From Proteobacteria bacterium UBA3588 (GTDB lineage Bacteria > Pseudomonadota > Gammaproteobacteria > Thiohalomonadales > Thiohalomonadaceae): DNA of 46,416 bases. Below the pieces are notes generated by a model. The model had not been told where the DNA came from, made no database searches, and saw nothing but the letters and a program-made list of their open reading frames with translations. This document shows positions 18,113 through 26,669 of this stretch, piece by piece. Position 1 is the first letter of the stretch, and every line of letters starts with the position of its first letter. The position numbers and the translations under genes were made by a program. Where the stretch lies: the NCBI GenBank assembly GCA_002376325.1, contig DFMR01000036.1, forward strand, positions 1-46,416, given 5' to 3'.

Positions 18113-18613
18113 TCATCGGTCGCGCTCCAGGAGAGCACGGTAGATCGCGCGATCCTCGGCACCATGGGTGCAGGCGACGACGCGCTCGAAGCGCGCCTCA
18201 TATTCGCGCATCACAGCAACGGCGATGGCGGCAGCCTGTTGCTTCGGATAGCCGTAGACCCCGGTGCTGATGGCAGGAAAGGCGATGGTGCGCACGCCGT
18301 GCCGTAGCGCCAGTTCGAATGCGTTACGGTAACAGGCCGCCAGGAGTTGCGCCTCGCCGTTGCCGCCACCGCGCCATACCGGCCCCACGGTACTGATCAC
18401 CCAGCGTGCCTTGAGCCGGAACCCGGGACTGATGCGCGCCTCGCCGACGGGACAGCCGCCCAGGGTCCCGTTGTAGTCGCGTAACTGCGGTCCGGCAGCG
18501 CGGTGAATCGCGCCGTCCACCCCACCGCCGCCGAGCAGGCCAGGGTTGGCCGCATTGACGATGGCGTCCAGCGCCAGCGTGGCGATGTCCGCAAACGCCA
18601 GCTCGATCGCCAC
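18113..18613 (-). CDS. Macro domain protein, probable O-acetyl-ADP-ribose/ADP-ribosyl hydrolase (YmdB/MacroD type)
   Basis: 166-residue single macrodomain. Signature residues: VNAANPGLLGGGGVDGAIH near residues 20-38 (adenine- and ribose-contacting loop), GCPVGEARISPG, and the diphosphate loop FPAISTGVYGYP, as in deacetylating/de-ADP-ribosylating macrodomains. The Asn-Ala-Ala-Asn and GGGGVDGAI loops are intact, so catalysis is likely. It starts at a GTG only 5 nt after the sspB stop, so it is probably the third gene of sspA-sspB-macro. Confidence 0.9.
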   Translation of the reverse strand: MAIELAFADIATLALDAIVNAANPGLLGGGGVDGAIHRAAGPQLRDYNGTLGGCPVGEARISPGFRLKARWVISTVGPVWRGGGNGEAQLLAACYRNAFELALRHGVRTIAFPAISTGVYGYPKQQAAAIAVAVMREYEARFERVVACTHGAEDRAIYRALLERDR

Positions 18614-18618
18614 ACCGG

Positions 18619-18999
18619 CTATTTCACCAGCCGCAGCGCCGGCTTCTTGCCGCCATCGTCATCCGGTGTTTCCGGAGACGGCGGCTCGTCTTCTTCTTCC
18701 GAGAACACCATACCGCGGCCGTTTTCCCGGGCATAGATGGCCAACACGGAACCGGTGGGCACATAAATCTGCATCGGGTGGCCGCTGAAACGCGCGCTGA
18801 ACGATACGGCGTCGTTCGCCGTCACCAGCCCCTGCACCGCATCGGGACCGATATTCAGCACAATCTTGCCGTTCTCCACGAACTGCCGCGGCACCTCGGC
18901 ACGCGGATGCTCCGCATTGACCAGGATGTGCGGTGTCATTTGATTGTCGATGATCCATTGATACAGGGCACGGATCAGATAGGGGCGGCTTGGAGTCAT
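18619..18999 (-). CDS. sspB: ClpXP protease specificity-enhancing factor SspB
   Basis: Adaptor that binds ssrA-tagged proteins and delivers them to ClpXP. 126 residues from the ATG at 18999 (MTPSRPYLIRALYQWIIDN), the usual SspB start; a TTG two codons upstream is rejected. The body contains the conserved TPHILVNAEHPRAEVP and IVLNIGPDAVQGL. After a flexible acidic linker (EEEDEPPSPETPDDD) it ends in ALRLVK, the ClpX-docking peptide. It follows sspA by 58 nt. Confidence 0.96.
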   Translation of the reverse strand: MTPSRPYLIRALYQWIIDNQMTPHILVNAEHPRAEVPRQFVENGKIVLNIGPDAVQGLVTANDAVSFSARFSGHPMQIYVPTGSVLAIYARENGRGMVFSEEEDEPPSPETPDDDGGKKPALRLVK

Positions 19000-19057
19000 C
19001 GGCAAAGCTGTCTGTTAAGGGCATCATGCCCACAATAGGTTGTTCGTATTTCGCTGC

Positions 19058-19684
19058 TCAACGGCGCATGTCTTTCTCGCCTTCGCTCAAGCACGCCCGG
19101 AACGACGGTCGTTTGAATATGCGCTCGGCATAGGCGGTGATCGGCGCAGCCTGCTTAGGCAGCTCGATACCCAGCATCGGCAGGCGCCACAACAACGGCG
19201 CCACCGCACAATCGACCAACGAAAATTCTTCGCTGAGAAAAAACGGCCTGGCGGCAAATACCGGAGCTGACGCCACCAAATTGTCGCGCAGATCGTTACG
19301 CGCCTTGGTAGCCTGTTTATCGGTCCCCCCCAGAACGATATCGAGATGCGAGAAAAAATCCCGCTCCAGCCGATACAGTTTGAGACGGTTGCTGGCCCGC
19401 GATACCGGATCGACCGGCATCAGCGGCGGATGGGGGAAACGCTCATCCAGATACTCCATGATGATCAGCGAGTCGTATAACACGAGGTCACGATCGACCA
19501 GAGTCGGGACGCTGTTATAGGGATTGAGATCGATGAGATCTTCCAGCTTTTCGCCTGTCGCCACTTCCACCAGGTCGAATTCGATCCCTTTTTCCGCCAG
19601 CACCAAGCGCACTCGGTGGCTGTAGACGTCTTCGCCGCTGGAAAAAAGCATCATGGCAGAACGTCGGTTGGCAATAACCGCCAT
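19058..19684 (-). CDS. sspA: Stringent starvation protein A (GST-fold RNA polymerase-associated protein)
   Basis: 208-residue protein with a glutathione-S-transferase fold. In E. coli it binds RNA polymerase and acts during stationary phase and acid stress. The N-terminal thioredoxin-like domain includes MLFSSGEDVYSHRVRLVLAEKG and NPYNSVPTLVDRDLVLYDS; the helical C-terminal domain holds FFLSEEFSLVDCAVAPLLWRL. The ATG has a GAGGGAGAG ribosome-binding stretch just upstream. A terminator-like hairpin lies only 22 nt before the start. Confidence 0.96.
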   Translation of the reverse strand: MAVIANRRSAMMLFSSGEDVYSHRVRLVLAEKGIEFDLVEVATGEKLEDLIDLNPYNSVPTLVDRDLVLYDSLIIMEYLDERFPHPPLMPVDPVSRASNRLKLYRLERDFFSHLDIVLGGTDKQATKARNDLRDNLVASAPVFAARPFFLSEEFSLVDCAVAPLLWRLPMLGIELPKQAAPITAYAERIFKRPSFRACLSEGEKDMRR

Positions 19685-19706
19685 GGCAGTGACTCTCCCT
19701 CATAAT

Positions 19707-19733
19707 AAAAACAGGGGGGCTAGGCCCCCCTGT
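19707..19733 (-). terminator. Intrinsic terminator-like hairpin between petC and sspA
   Basis: Perfect 10-bp stem ACAGGGGGGC / GCCCCCCTGT (19711-19720 and 19724-19733) with a 3-nt loop. Read on the minus strand it is followed by TTTT then ATTATG (19707 downward). It points in the direction of petC and sspA. Its natural role is to end the petABC transcript, but it lies so close to sspA (start 19684) that it may also sit in the sspA leader. Confidence 0.88.
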
Positions 19734-19782
19734 TCGTCACCGGTGACGCTGCGTTGCGCGACGGGCGGTGGGGGGCGGCGTT

Positions 19783-19791
19783 AGTTTAGCA
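19783..19791 (-). promoter_or_regulatory. Candidate extended -10 promoter for sspA
   Basis: Minus-strand TGC-TAAACT (19783-19791) has the TGn extension plus a -10 hexamer, with no recognisable -35. It lies 22 nt past the petC stop and upstream of the hairpin at 19711-19733. If used, the sspA leader would contain that hairpin. Confidence 0.35.
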
Positions 19792-19813
19792 CAGCCCCCC
19801 GACCAGCCGGCAG

Positions 19814-20554
19814 TTAGTGAACGTCCTTCCAGTATTCCTTCTTCAGCAGATAGGCCAGCACGAAGAATACCGCCAGGAAGATCAGCACCTTAACTCCAAG
19901 TGCCTGACGCTCCAGCCGGATCGGCTCACCCATGTACACGAGGAAGTTGACCAGGTCACCGACCGCCTTGTCGTACTGTGCCGGCGTCATGGTGCCCTTC
20001 GTCACCAGCTTCAGGCCGGTGAGGACGGGGTGTTTGTTGCCGTCAGCATCGGTCTCGATCGTAAACACCGGTTCCTGCATGCCCTGCAACTTCCACAGCA
20101 CGTCCGGCATGGCCACGCTCTTGAACACCGCGTTGTTCACACCCGACGGACGGCTGCTGTCCAGATAGAAGCTGCGCAGGTAGGTGTACAGATAGTCCGC
20201 CCCGCGGGAACGCGCGATGAGGGTCAGATCCGGCGGCGGGTTTCCGAACCAAAGCTTGGCATCGGCCGTGCGCATGGCGACGGTCATATGGTCGGTCAGC
20301 TTGGTGGAGGCGAACATGATATTTGCCTTCACCTCCGCGTCGGTCATCCCCAGGTCCTTGGCCATGCGGCTGTAACGCTCGTACTTGGCCGAGTGACAGC
20401 TCAGGCAGTAGTTGGCGAACATACGCGCACCGCGCTGCAGCGACGCCTTGTCGTGCAGGTTGACTGGCGCTTTATCGAGGTGGAAGCCCTCCTCGGCGGC
20501 CGTTGCCAGCGCCGGCAGGACCGCAAGCATTACGGCAATGATAATTTTTTTCAT
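19814..20554 (-). CDS. petC: Cytochrome c1 of the cytochrome bc1 complex
   Basis: Membrane-anchored c-type haem subunit of ubiquinol:cytochrome c oxidoreductase. 246 residues. It has an N-terminal Sec signal peptide (cleavage after about residue 20, ALATAA), the haem-binding CLSCH at 50-54, and FKSVAMPDVLW, which provides the likely Met axial ligand. A C-terminal membrane helix (about 221-240) is followed by KKEYWKDVH. The start overlaps the petB stop by four bases. Confidence 0.97.
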   Translation of the reverse strand: MKKIIIAVMLAVLPALATAAEEGFHLDKAPVNLHDKASLQRGARMFANYCLSCHSAKYERYSRMAKDLGMTDAEVKANIMFASTKLTDHMTVAMRTADAKLWFGNPPPDLTLIARSRGADYLYTYLRSFYLDSSRPSGVNNAVFKSVAMPDVLWKLQGMQEPVFTIETDADGNKHPVLTGLKLVTKGTMTPAQYDKAVGDLVNFLVYMGEPIRLERQALGVKVLIFLAVFFVLAYLLKKEYWKDVH

Positions 20555-21780
20555 TCTGTCACCCTCTCCGGAACCGGCTTAGTCTTGTCGATCTTGCTGT
20601 ACCACGGCATCAACAGGAAGAACGCGTAATACAGGATGGTAAGAATCCGAGCCAACCATGTGCGCCCCACGCTGGGCTCTTGCGTACCCAGGTAGCCGAG
20701 GATGATGAAAGAGATCGTGAAGATGGCGATTGCAATCTTGAACAGCGGTCCCTTGTAGCGAATCGACTTCACCGGACTGCGATCCAGCCACGGCAGGATG
20801 AAGAACATCGCAATCGACCCGAACATCACCAGCACCCCGGGGAACTTGGAGGTGAACATCGGCGGGATGGCGCGCAGGATCGCGTAGAACGGCGTGAAGT
20901 ACCATACCGGCGCGATGTGCGGCGGGGTCTTCAGCGGGTTCGCCGGATCGAAGTTGGGATGTTCCAGGAAGAAACCGCCCATCCCCGGTGCGAAGAAGAT
21001 CACCGCAGCGAAGATGATCAGGAAGCCGACCACGCCGACGATGTCCTTCACCGTGTAGTACGGGTGGAACGGAATACCGTCCAGCGGGATGCCGTTGGCG
21101 TCCTTGTTCTTCTTGATCTCGATACCGTCCGGGTTGTTCGAGCCCACCTTGTGCAGCGCCACGATGTGGACGAACACCAGGGCGGCCAGAATGAACGGCA
21201 GCGCGAAGTGGAAGGCGAAGAAGCGGTTCAGGGTCACATCGGAGATGACGTAGTCGCCGCGCACCCAGACCGACAGATGCTCGCCGACGAACGGTACTGC
21301 CGAGAACAGGTTGACGATAACCTGCGCGCCCCAGTACGACATCTGGCCCCACGGCAGCAGATAGCCGAAGAACGCCGTCGCCATCATCGCCAGATAGATG
21401 ATCACGCCGATGATCCACAGCAGTTCGCGCGGTTTCCGGTAGGAACCGTACATCAGGCCGCGGAACATATGCAGGTAGACCACGATGAAGAAGGCGGAAG
21501 CGCCGACCGAGTGCATGTAGCGGATCAGCCAGCCCCACTGCACATCGCGCATGATGTACTGCACGGAGGCGAAGGCCAGAGTCGCATCGGGCTTGTAGTT
21601 CATCGCCAGCCAGATACCGGTCAGGATCTGGTTGACCAGCACCAACATCGCCAGGGAACCGAAGAAATACCAGAAATTGAAGTTCTTCGGCGCGTAGTAC
21701 TTGGCAAGATGCTCTTCCCAAGTCTTGGTGGCAGGGAAACGCTCGTCGATCCATGCCATGAATTTATTATTGGTACTCAT
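20551..21780 (-). CDS. petB: Cytochrome b of the cytochrome bc1 complex
   Basis: Di-haem membrane subunit holding the quinol-oxidising and quinone-reducing sites. 409 residues and about eight helices. Conserved regions: GIWLAMNYKPDATLAF near the first helix, IRYMHSVGASAFFIVVYLHM with two haem-ligand His, GYLLPWGQMSYWGAQVI, RFFAFHFALPFILAALVFVH with the second His pair, and the Qo-site variant TPPHIAPVWYF, where PVWY replaces the common PEWY. Confidence 0.97.
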   Translation of the reverse strand: MSTNNKFMAWIDERFPATKTWEEHLAKYYAPKNFNFWYFFGSLAMLVLVNQILTGIWLAMNYKPDATLAFASVQYIMRDVQWGWLIRYMHSVGASAFFIVVYLHMFRGLMYGSYRKPRELLWIIGVIIYLAMMATAFFGYLLPWGQMSYWGAQVIVNLFSAVPFVGEHLSVWVRGDYVISDVTLNRFFAFHFALPFILAALVFVHIVALHKVGSNNPDGIEIKKNKDANGIPLDGIPFHPYYTVKDIVGVVGFLIIFAAVIFFAPGMGGFFLEHPNFDPANPLKTPPHIAPVWYFTPFYAILRAIPPMFTSKFPGVLVMFGSIAMFFILPWLDRSPVKSIRYKGPLFKIAIAIFTISFIILGYLGTQEPSVGRTWLARILTILYYAFFLLMPWYSKIDKTKPVPERVTE

Positions 21781-21783
21781 GGT

Positions 21784-22377
21784 TTAGGCAGCTCCCTTAT
21801 CGTCACCGATAGTGATACGGGTATCGCTCAGGTACTTGTAGGGAGGAACCTCCAAGTTGATCGGAGCGGGCGAACCCTGGAACACGCGACCGGCCAGGTC
21901 GAAGCGCGAACCGTGGCAGGGGCAGAGGAAACCGCCCTTCCAGTAGGCGCCGATATCGGCCGGGGCGACGTCGGGGCGGTAGCCCGGGACGCAGCCGAGG
22001 TGGGTGCAGATACCGACCAGGACCAGATACTCCGGCTTGCGCGAACGGTATTCGTTTTTGCAGTACGGCGGCTGCTGCGGCACCGTGGACTTGGGGTCCA
22101 CCAGCAGGTGATCGTTGCTCGGCAGGTCCGCGAGGTTCTTCTTGGTGCGGCGAACAAGCCATACCGGTTTGCCGCGCCACGCCACCGTCATCATCTGGCC
22201 AGGCTCAAGTTTGCTCACGTCTGCCTCAACCGGCGCACCGGCGGCCTGAGCCCTCGCGCTAGGTTCCATGGACAGGACGAAGGGGGTCAGGACGTAAACG
22301 GTTCCGACACCGCCGACCACAGAGGTCGCCGCCGTCAGGAACCGGCGCCGACCCTTATCAACGCCTTCAGTGCTCAT
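21784..22377 (-). CDS. petA: Rieske iron-sulfur subunit of the cytochrome bc1 complex
   Basis: 2Fe-2S subunit that carries electrons from quinol to cytochrome c1. 197 residues from the ATG at 22377. The N-terminus has a twin-arginine motif GRRRFLTAAT followed by a membrane helix (about 15-36), as expected for Tat-inserted Rieske proteins. The cluster ligands are in CTHLGC (124-129) and CPCHGS (152-157). The C-terminal PPYKYLSD is also conserved. It is first of petABC, 3 nt before petB. Confidence 0.97.
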   Translation of the reverse strand: MSTEGVDKGRRRFLTAATSVVGGVGTVYVLTPFVLSMEPSARAQAAGAPVEADVSKLEPGQMMTVAWRGKPVWLVRRTKKNLADLPSNDHLLVDPKSTVPQQPPYCKNEYRSRKPEYLVLVGICTHLGCVPGYRPDVAPADIGAYWKGGFLCPCHGSRFDLAGRVFQGSPAPINLEVPPYKYLSDTRITIGDDKGAA

Positions 22378-22612
22378 CAATACTCTCTCCCGAAGTCAGG
22401 CTGGAAACAAAAACCCGGAACAACCGGCCTTCTTAAAATGCCTCAAAGAGCGGTCTCAACAACACCGGGCAAACGTATGAGTTGATTTCGAGGAACTTGG
22501 AAAGTTTCCCGCACCAAACTACTTATAAGTAAGTAAGAATCTACCCATAAATAGATAGCCGCATAGTTTGGGGCAAAGGCGCGCAATGGGTCAAGGCAAG
22601 AAAACGTCAAAT
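22378..22612 (-). promoter_or_regulatory. AT-rich intergenic leader upstream of petABC
   Basis: About 235 bp without a supportable gene and distinctly richer in A and T than the coding regions. Minus-strand promoter-like elements are TTGACC (22587-22592) with CAAACT 18 bp later, and a TATAAG within an AGTAAGTAAG-rich stretch. A short CCGG-TTGTT-CCGG stem followed by TTTTTG lies about 50 bp before petA. None is strong enough to name the start site. Confidence 0.35.
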
Positions 22613-23371
22613 TCATACTGGATTGTCGATATCGACAAATTCATGATCTAACTCATATTTCTGAGCAAGATGGTCGCCCAATGCACGCACGCCATAACGC
22701 TCGGTGGCGTGATGTCCCGCAGCGAAATAATGGATGCCCAATTCGCGTGCCGCATGCACCGTCTGCTCCGATATCTCGCCGCTGATGAACCCGTCGAGAC
22801 CCAGCGCGGCCGCCTGCTCAATCCATCCTTGGGCGCCGCCGCTGCACCAACCGATGCGCTGCAACGACGCCGGCCCGCCCTCGATATGCAGCGGCGTCCG
22901 CCCCAGGCGTCCGGCGATATGGGCCGCCAAGGCTGCGGCGGAAAGCGGCTGCGGCAGTTCGCCAAAAGCGGCAATGCCGCCCCCCGGCCCCTTGCCGAAG
23001 CGCCCGCGGATGTCGATGCCGAGCAGCGCGCCCAGACGCGCGTTATTGCCCAGCTCCGGGTGCCCATCCAGCGGCAGATGATAGGCGATCAGGCTGATAT
23101 CGTTGCTCAGCAGCGTGCCCATGCGCCGTCGCTTCATGCCGACGATGCGCGGGTTCTCGCCGTTCCAGAACCAGCCGTGATGCACCAGCACCGCATCGGC
23201 GCCGCGGGCAACCGCCGCATCCAGCAGAGCCTGACTGGCGCTCACCCCGCTCACCAGACGCCGCAACCCGGGTCGCCCCGCCACCTGCAGGCCGTTGGGG
23301 CAATAGTCCTGATACTCGACGATCTGCAGCAGATCGTCGCAGTAGCTCACAATTTCCGACAGCTGCGCCAT
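22613..23371 (-). CDS. Nif3-like dinuclear metal centre protein (YbgI/DUF34 family)
   Basis: 252-residue member of the NIF3/DUF34 family: hexameric, two metals per site, physiological role unresolved. Conserved elements: DYCPNGLQVAGRP near residues 22-34, the metal-binding VLVHHGWFWN, IAYHLPLDGHPELGNN, and the C-terminal YFAAGHHATERYG, whose His and Glu complete the metal site. The start has a near-perfect AGGAGGGG ribosome-binding sequence. It is divergent from the algW-type gene, an arrangement also recalled from Pseudomonas. Confidence 0.93.
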   Translation of the reverse strand: MAQLSEIVSYCDDLLQIVEYQDYCPNGLQVAGRPGLRRLVSGVSASQALLDAAVARGADAVLVHHGWFWNGENPRIVGMKRRRMGTLLSNDISLIAYHLPLDGHPELGNNARLGALLGIDIRGRFGKGPGGGIAAFGELPQPLSAAALAAHIAGRLGRTPLHIEGGPASLQRIGWCSGGAQGWIEQAAALGLDGFISGEISEQTVHAARELGIHYFAAGHHATERYGVRALGDHLAQKYELDHEFVDIDNPV

Positions 23372-23432
23372 GTGTTAACCCCTCCTTTACGGTACTATTG
23401 TCGCCTCACCCATCCGCTGTGGGAATCGTCAG

Positions 23433-24614
<1,182 letters not shown>

Positions 24615-24714
24615 CGACGGCCAACCCGGAATTTTCGCCGCCGTTCGCAGCGGGGCGGCCACAGCGAACGAATCGGCGACCGCGCAGAGGGTGGAGAGAA
24701 ATCCGGGCCAGTGC

Positions 24715-25464
24715 CTACTCCTTCTCCTCGACCGCCTGATTGTGCAGGTGAACCGGCTGTGCGGCCCGTTTACGCATGCGGATATTGAGCATCTCCACAC
24801 CCACCGAAAACGCCATGGCGAAGTAGATATAGCCCTTCGGCACATGGAAGCCCACCCCCTCGGCGACCAGCGCCGTGCCGACCAGGATCAGAAAACTGAG
24901 CGCCAGCATCTTGATGGTCGGGTGGTGGTCGACGAAATCGCCGATGGGCTTGGCGGCGAACATCATCACCACCACCGCCAGCACGATGGCCAGGATCATC
25001 ACCGGCAGGTACTGCACCATGCCGACCGCGGTAATCACCGAATCCAGCGAGAACACGATGTCGACCAGCGCGATTTGCACCAGGGTGGCGACGAATCCCG
25101 CGCTCCTGGCGCCCAGTTCGTGCAGTTCCGGCCCTTCCAGCGTTCCATGGATCTCGTATGTGCTCTTGGCCAGCAGGAACAGGCCGCCGCCGATGAGGAT
25201 CAGGTCGCGCCCCGAGATCGCCGCGGCAAACAGCGTAAACAGCGGCGCGGTGAGGCGCATGATGAGGGTCAGCGACAACAACAGCGCGATGCGCGTGCCC
25301 ATCGCCAACGTCAGCCCCAGCACGCGCCCGCGCTGGCGCTGGGCGGCGGGCAGACGCCCGACCAGGATCGAGAGAAAGATGATGTTATCGACACCGAGCA
25401 CGATCTCCAGTGCCGTCAGCGTCGCCAAGGCGATCCACGCCTGCGGATCAAGCAGCCATTCCAT
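24715..25464 (-). CDS. TerC family integral membrane protein
   Basis: 249-residue, roughly seven-helix protein of the TerC family, linked in some bacteria to manganese export or metal handling and to tellurite resistance. Conserved motifs: EIVLGVDNIIFLSIL near residues 20-34 with the acidic intramembrane residues, and the second, repeat-like IALVDIVFSLDSVITAVGM. The C-terminus is basic and cytoplasmic (MRKRAAQ). It is convergent with algW and downstream of hisC with a 133-bp gap. I would not assign a specific substrate. Confidence 0.9.
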   Translation of the reverse strand: MEWLLDPQAWIALATLTALEIVLGVDNIIFLSILVGRLPAAQRQRGRVLGLTLAMGTRIALLLSLTLIMRLTAPLFTLFAAAISGRDLILIGGGLFLLAKSTYEIHGTLEGPELHELGARSAGFVATLVQIALVDIVFSLDSVITAVGMVQYLPVMILAIVLAVVVMMFAAKPIGDFVDHHPTIKMLALSFLILVGTALVAEGVGFHVPKGYIYFAMAFSVGVEMLNIRMRKRAAQPVHLHNQAVEEKE

Positions 25465-25597
25465 AGGGACTCGAAATCTTATCGACCAACCGGTTGGGGC
25501 ATCCTAGCAACTCCGGCCGGTGCACGGAACCGCCGAGCGCCGGAAAATGCCGGCGGGAGACGACGCACGCGCACCGCCGGCCGCGTGCAGCGGCGCG

Positions 25598-26656
25598 CTA
25601 GCCGAGGAAGTCCTGTAATGCGCCAAGGAGAGCCGCATTCTCGTCCGCTCGGCCGACGGTGATGCGCAGATACTGCTCGATGCGCGGCTGGGGGAAATGG
25701 CGCACGATGATGCCCCGCTCGCGCAACTGCGCCGCCAGCTCGACGGCCTCCCGTTGCGGATGGCGGGCAAAGACGAAGTTGGCCGCCGACGGCGGCAGTT
25801 GGAACCCCAACGCCGCCAGGCCGCCGCTCAGCCGCTCGCGGCTCTCGATCACCGCCTGCCGGGTCCGCTCGAAGTGCTCGCGGTCCGCCATGGCGGCGGT
25901 GGCGCCGGCGATGGCGAGGCGGTCCAGCGGATAGGAGTTGAAACTGTCCTTGACCCGCTCCAGCGCCTCTATCAGCGCGGCGTCGCCAAGGGCAAAGCCC
26001 ACCCGCAACCCCGCCAGCGAACGCGACTTGGAGAAGGTCTGCGTCACCAGCAGGTTGGGGTAACGAGGTACCAGGGCGGCGGCGCTCTCGCCGCCGAAAT
26101 CGATATAGGCCTCGTCCACCACCACCACCGATTCGTCGTTGCGCTGCAACAGCCACTCGATGTCGGCCAGCGGCAGCAGCCGCCCGGTGGGGGCGTTGGG
26201 GTTGGGAAAGATGATGCCGCCGTTGGGCCGCAGATAGTCGGCCACGCGCAGCTCGAACTCCTCGCCCAGCGGCACCGTTTGATAGTCGATGCCGTATAAG
26301 CCGCAGTAAACCGGATAGAAGCTGTAGCTGATGTCCGGAAACAGCAGCGGCGAGGGATGTTGGAACAGAGCGTGAAACGTATGCGCGAGCACCTCGTCGG
26401 AACCGTTGCCGACAAATACCTGCGCCGGAGCCAGACCATAGCAACCGGCGATCGCCTGGCGCAGCCGCAGCGCGGTCGGGTCGGGATAGAGGCGCAGGTC
26501 GTCGTTGACCTCCGCCTGGAGCGCCGCCAATACCCGCGGCGAGGGGCCGTAGGGATTCTCGTTGGTGTTGAGCTTGATCAGGTTCGCGATCTTCGGCTGC
26601 TCGCCCGGCACATAGGGCGAGAGCCGGTGCACCACCGGACTCCAGTAGCGGCTCAT
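25598..26656 (-). CDS. hisC: Histidinol-phosphate aminotransferase HisC
   Basis: PLP enzyme converting imidazole-acetol phosphate to histidinol phosphate. 352 residues, fold type I. Seen: LIKLNTNENPYGPSP (N-terminal HisC signature), FVGNGSDEVL, NPNAPTGRLL, VVDEAYIDFGGES and the PLP lysine Lys210 within TFSKSRSLAGLRVGFALG. It follows hisD by 13 nt in ibaG-murA-hisG-hisD-hisC. Confidence 0.97.
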   Translation of the reverse strand: MSRYWSPVVHRLSPYVPGEQPKIANLIKLNTNENPYGPSPRVLAALQAEVNDDLRLYPDPTALRLRQAIAGCYGLAPAQVFVGNGSDEVLAHTFHALFQHPSPLLFPDISYSFYPVYCGLYGIDYQTVPLGEEFELRVADYLRPNGGIIFPNPNAPTGRLLPLADIEWLLQRNDESVVVVDEAYIDFGGESAAALVPRYPNLLVTQTFSKSRSLAGLRVGFALGDAALIEALERVKDSFNSYPLDRLAIAGATAAMADREHFERTRQAVIESRERLSGGLAALGFQLPPSAANFVFARHPQREAVELAAQLRERGIIVRHFPQPRIEQYLRITVGRADENAALLGALQDFLG

Positions 26657-26669
26657 GGTCGATCCTCGA

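Noticed and set aside
20680..22485. 601-residue plus-strand open frame opposite petB and petA
   Set aside because: Antisense shadow; highly charged, repetitive translation with no domain, and both strands cannot be the bc1 genes.
24615..24714. Possible terminator between the convergent algW and terC genes
   Set aside because: Only a weak GCCGCC/GGCGGC stem with an 11-nt loop and no T-run; not supportable.
25486..25497. 12-bp palindrome CCAACCGGTTGG upstream of terC
   Set aside because: Perfect but short and isolated, with no second copy or adjacent promoter elements; not enough to call an operator.
25538..25555. CGCCGG/CCGGCG hairpin after hisC
   Set aside because: Six-base GC stem without any T-run on either side; common by chance in GC-rich DNA, so not called a terminator.
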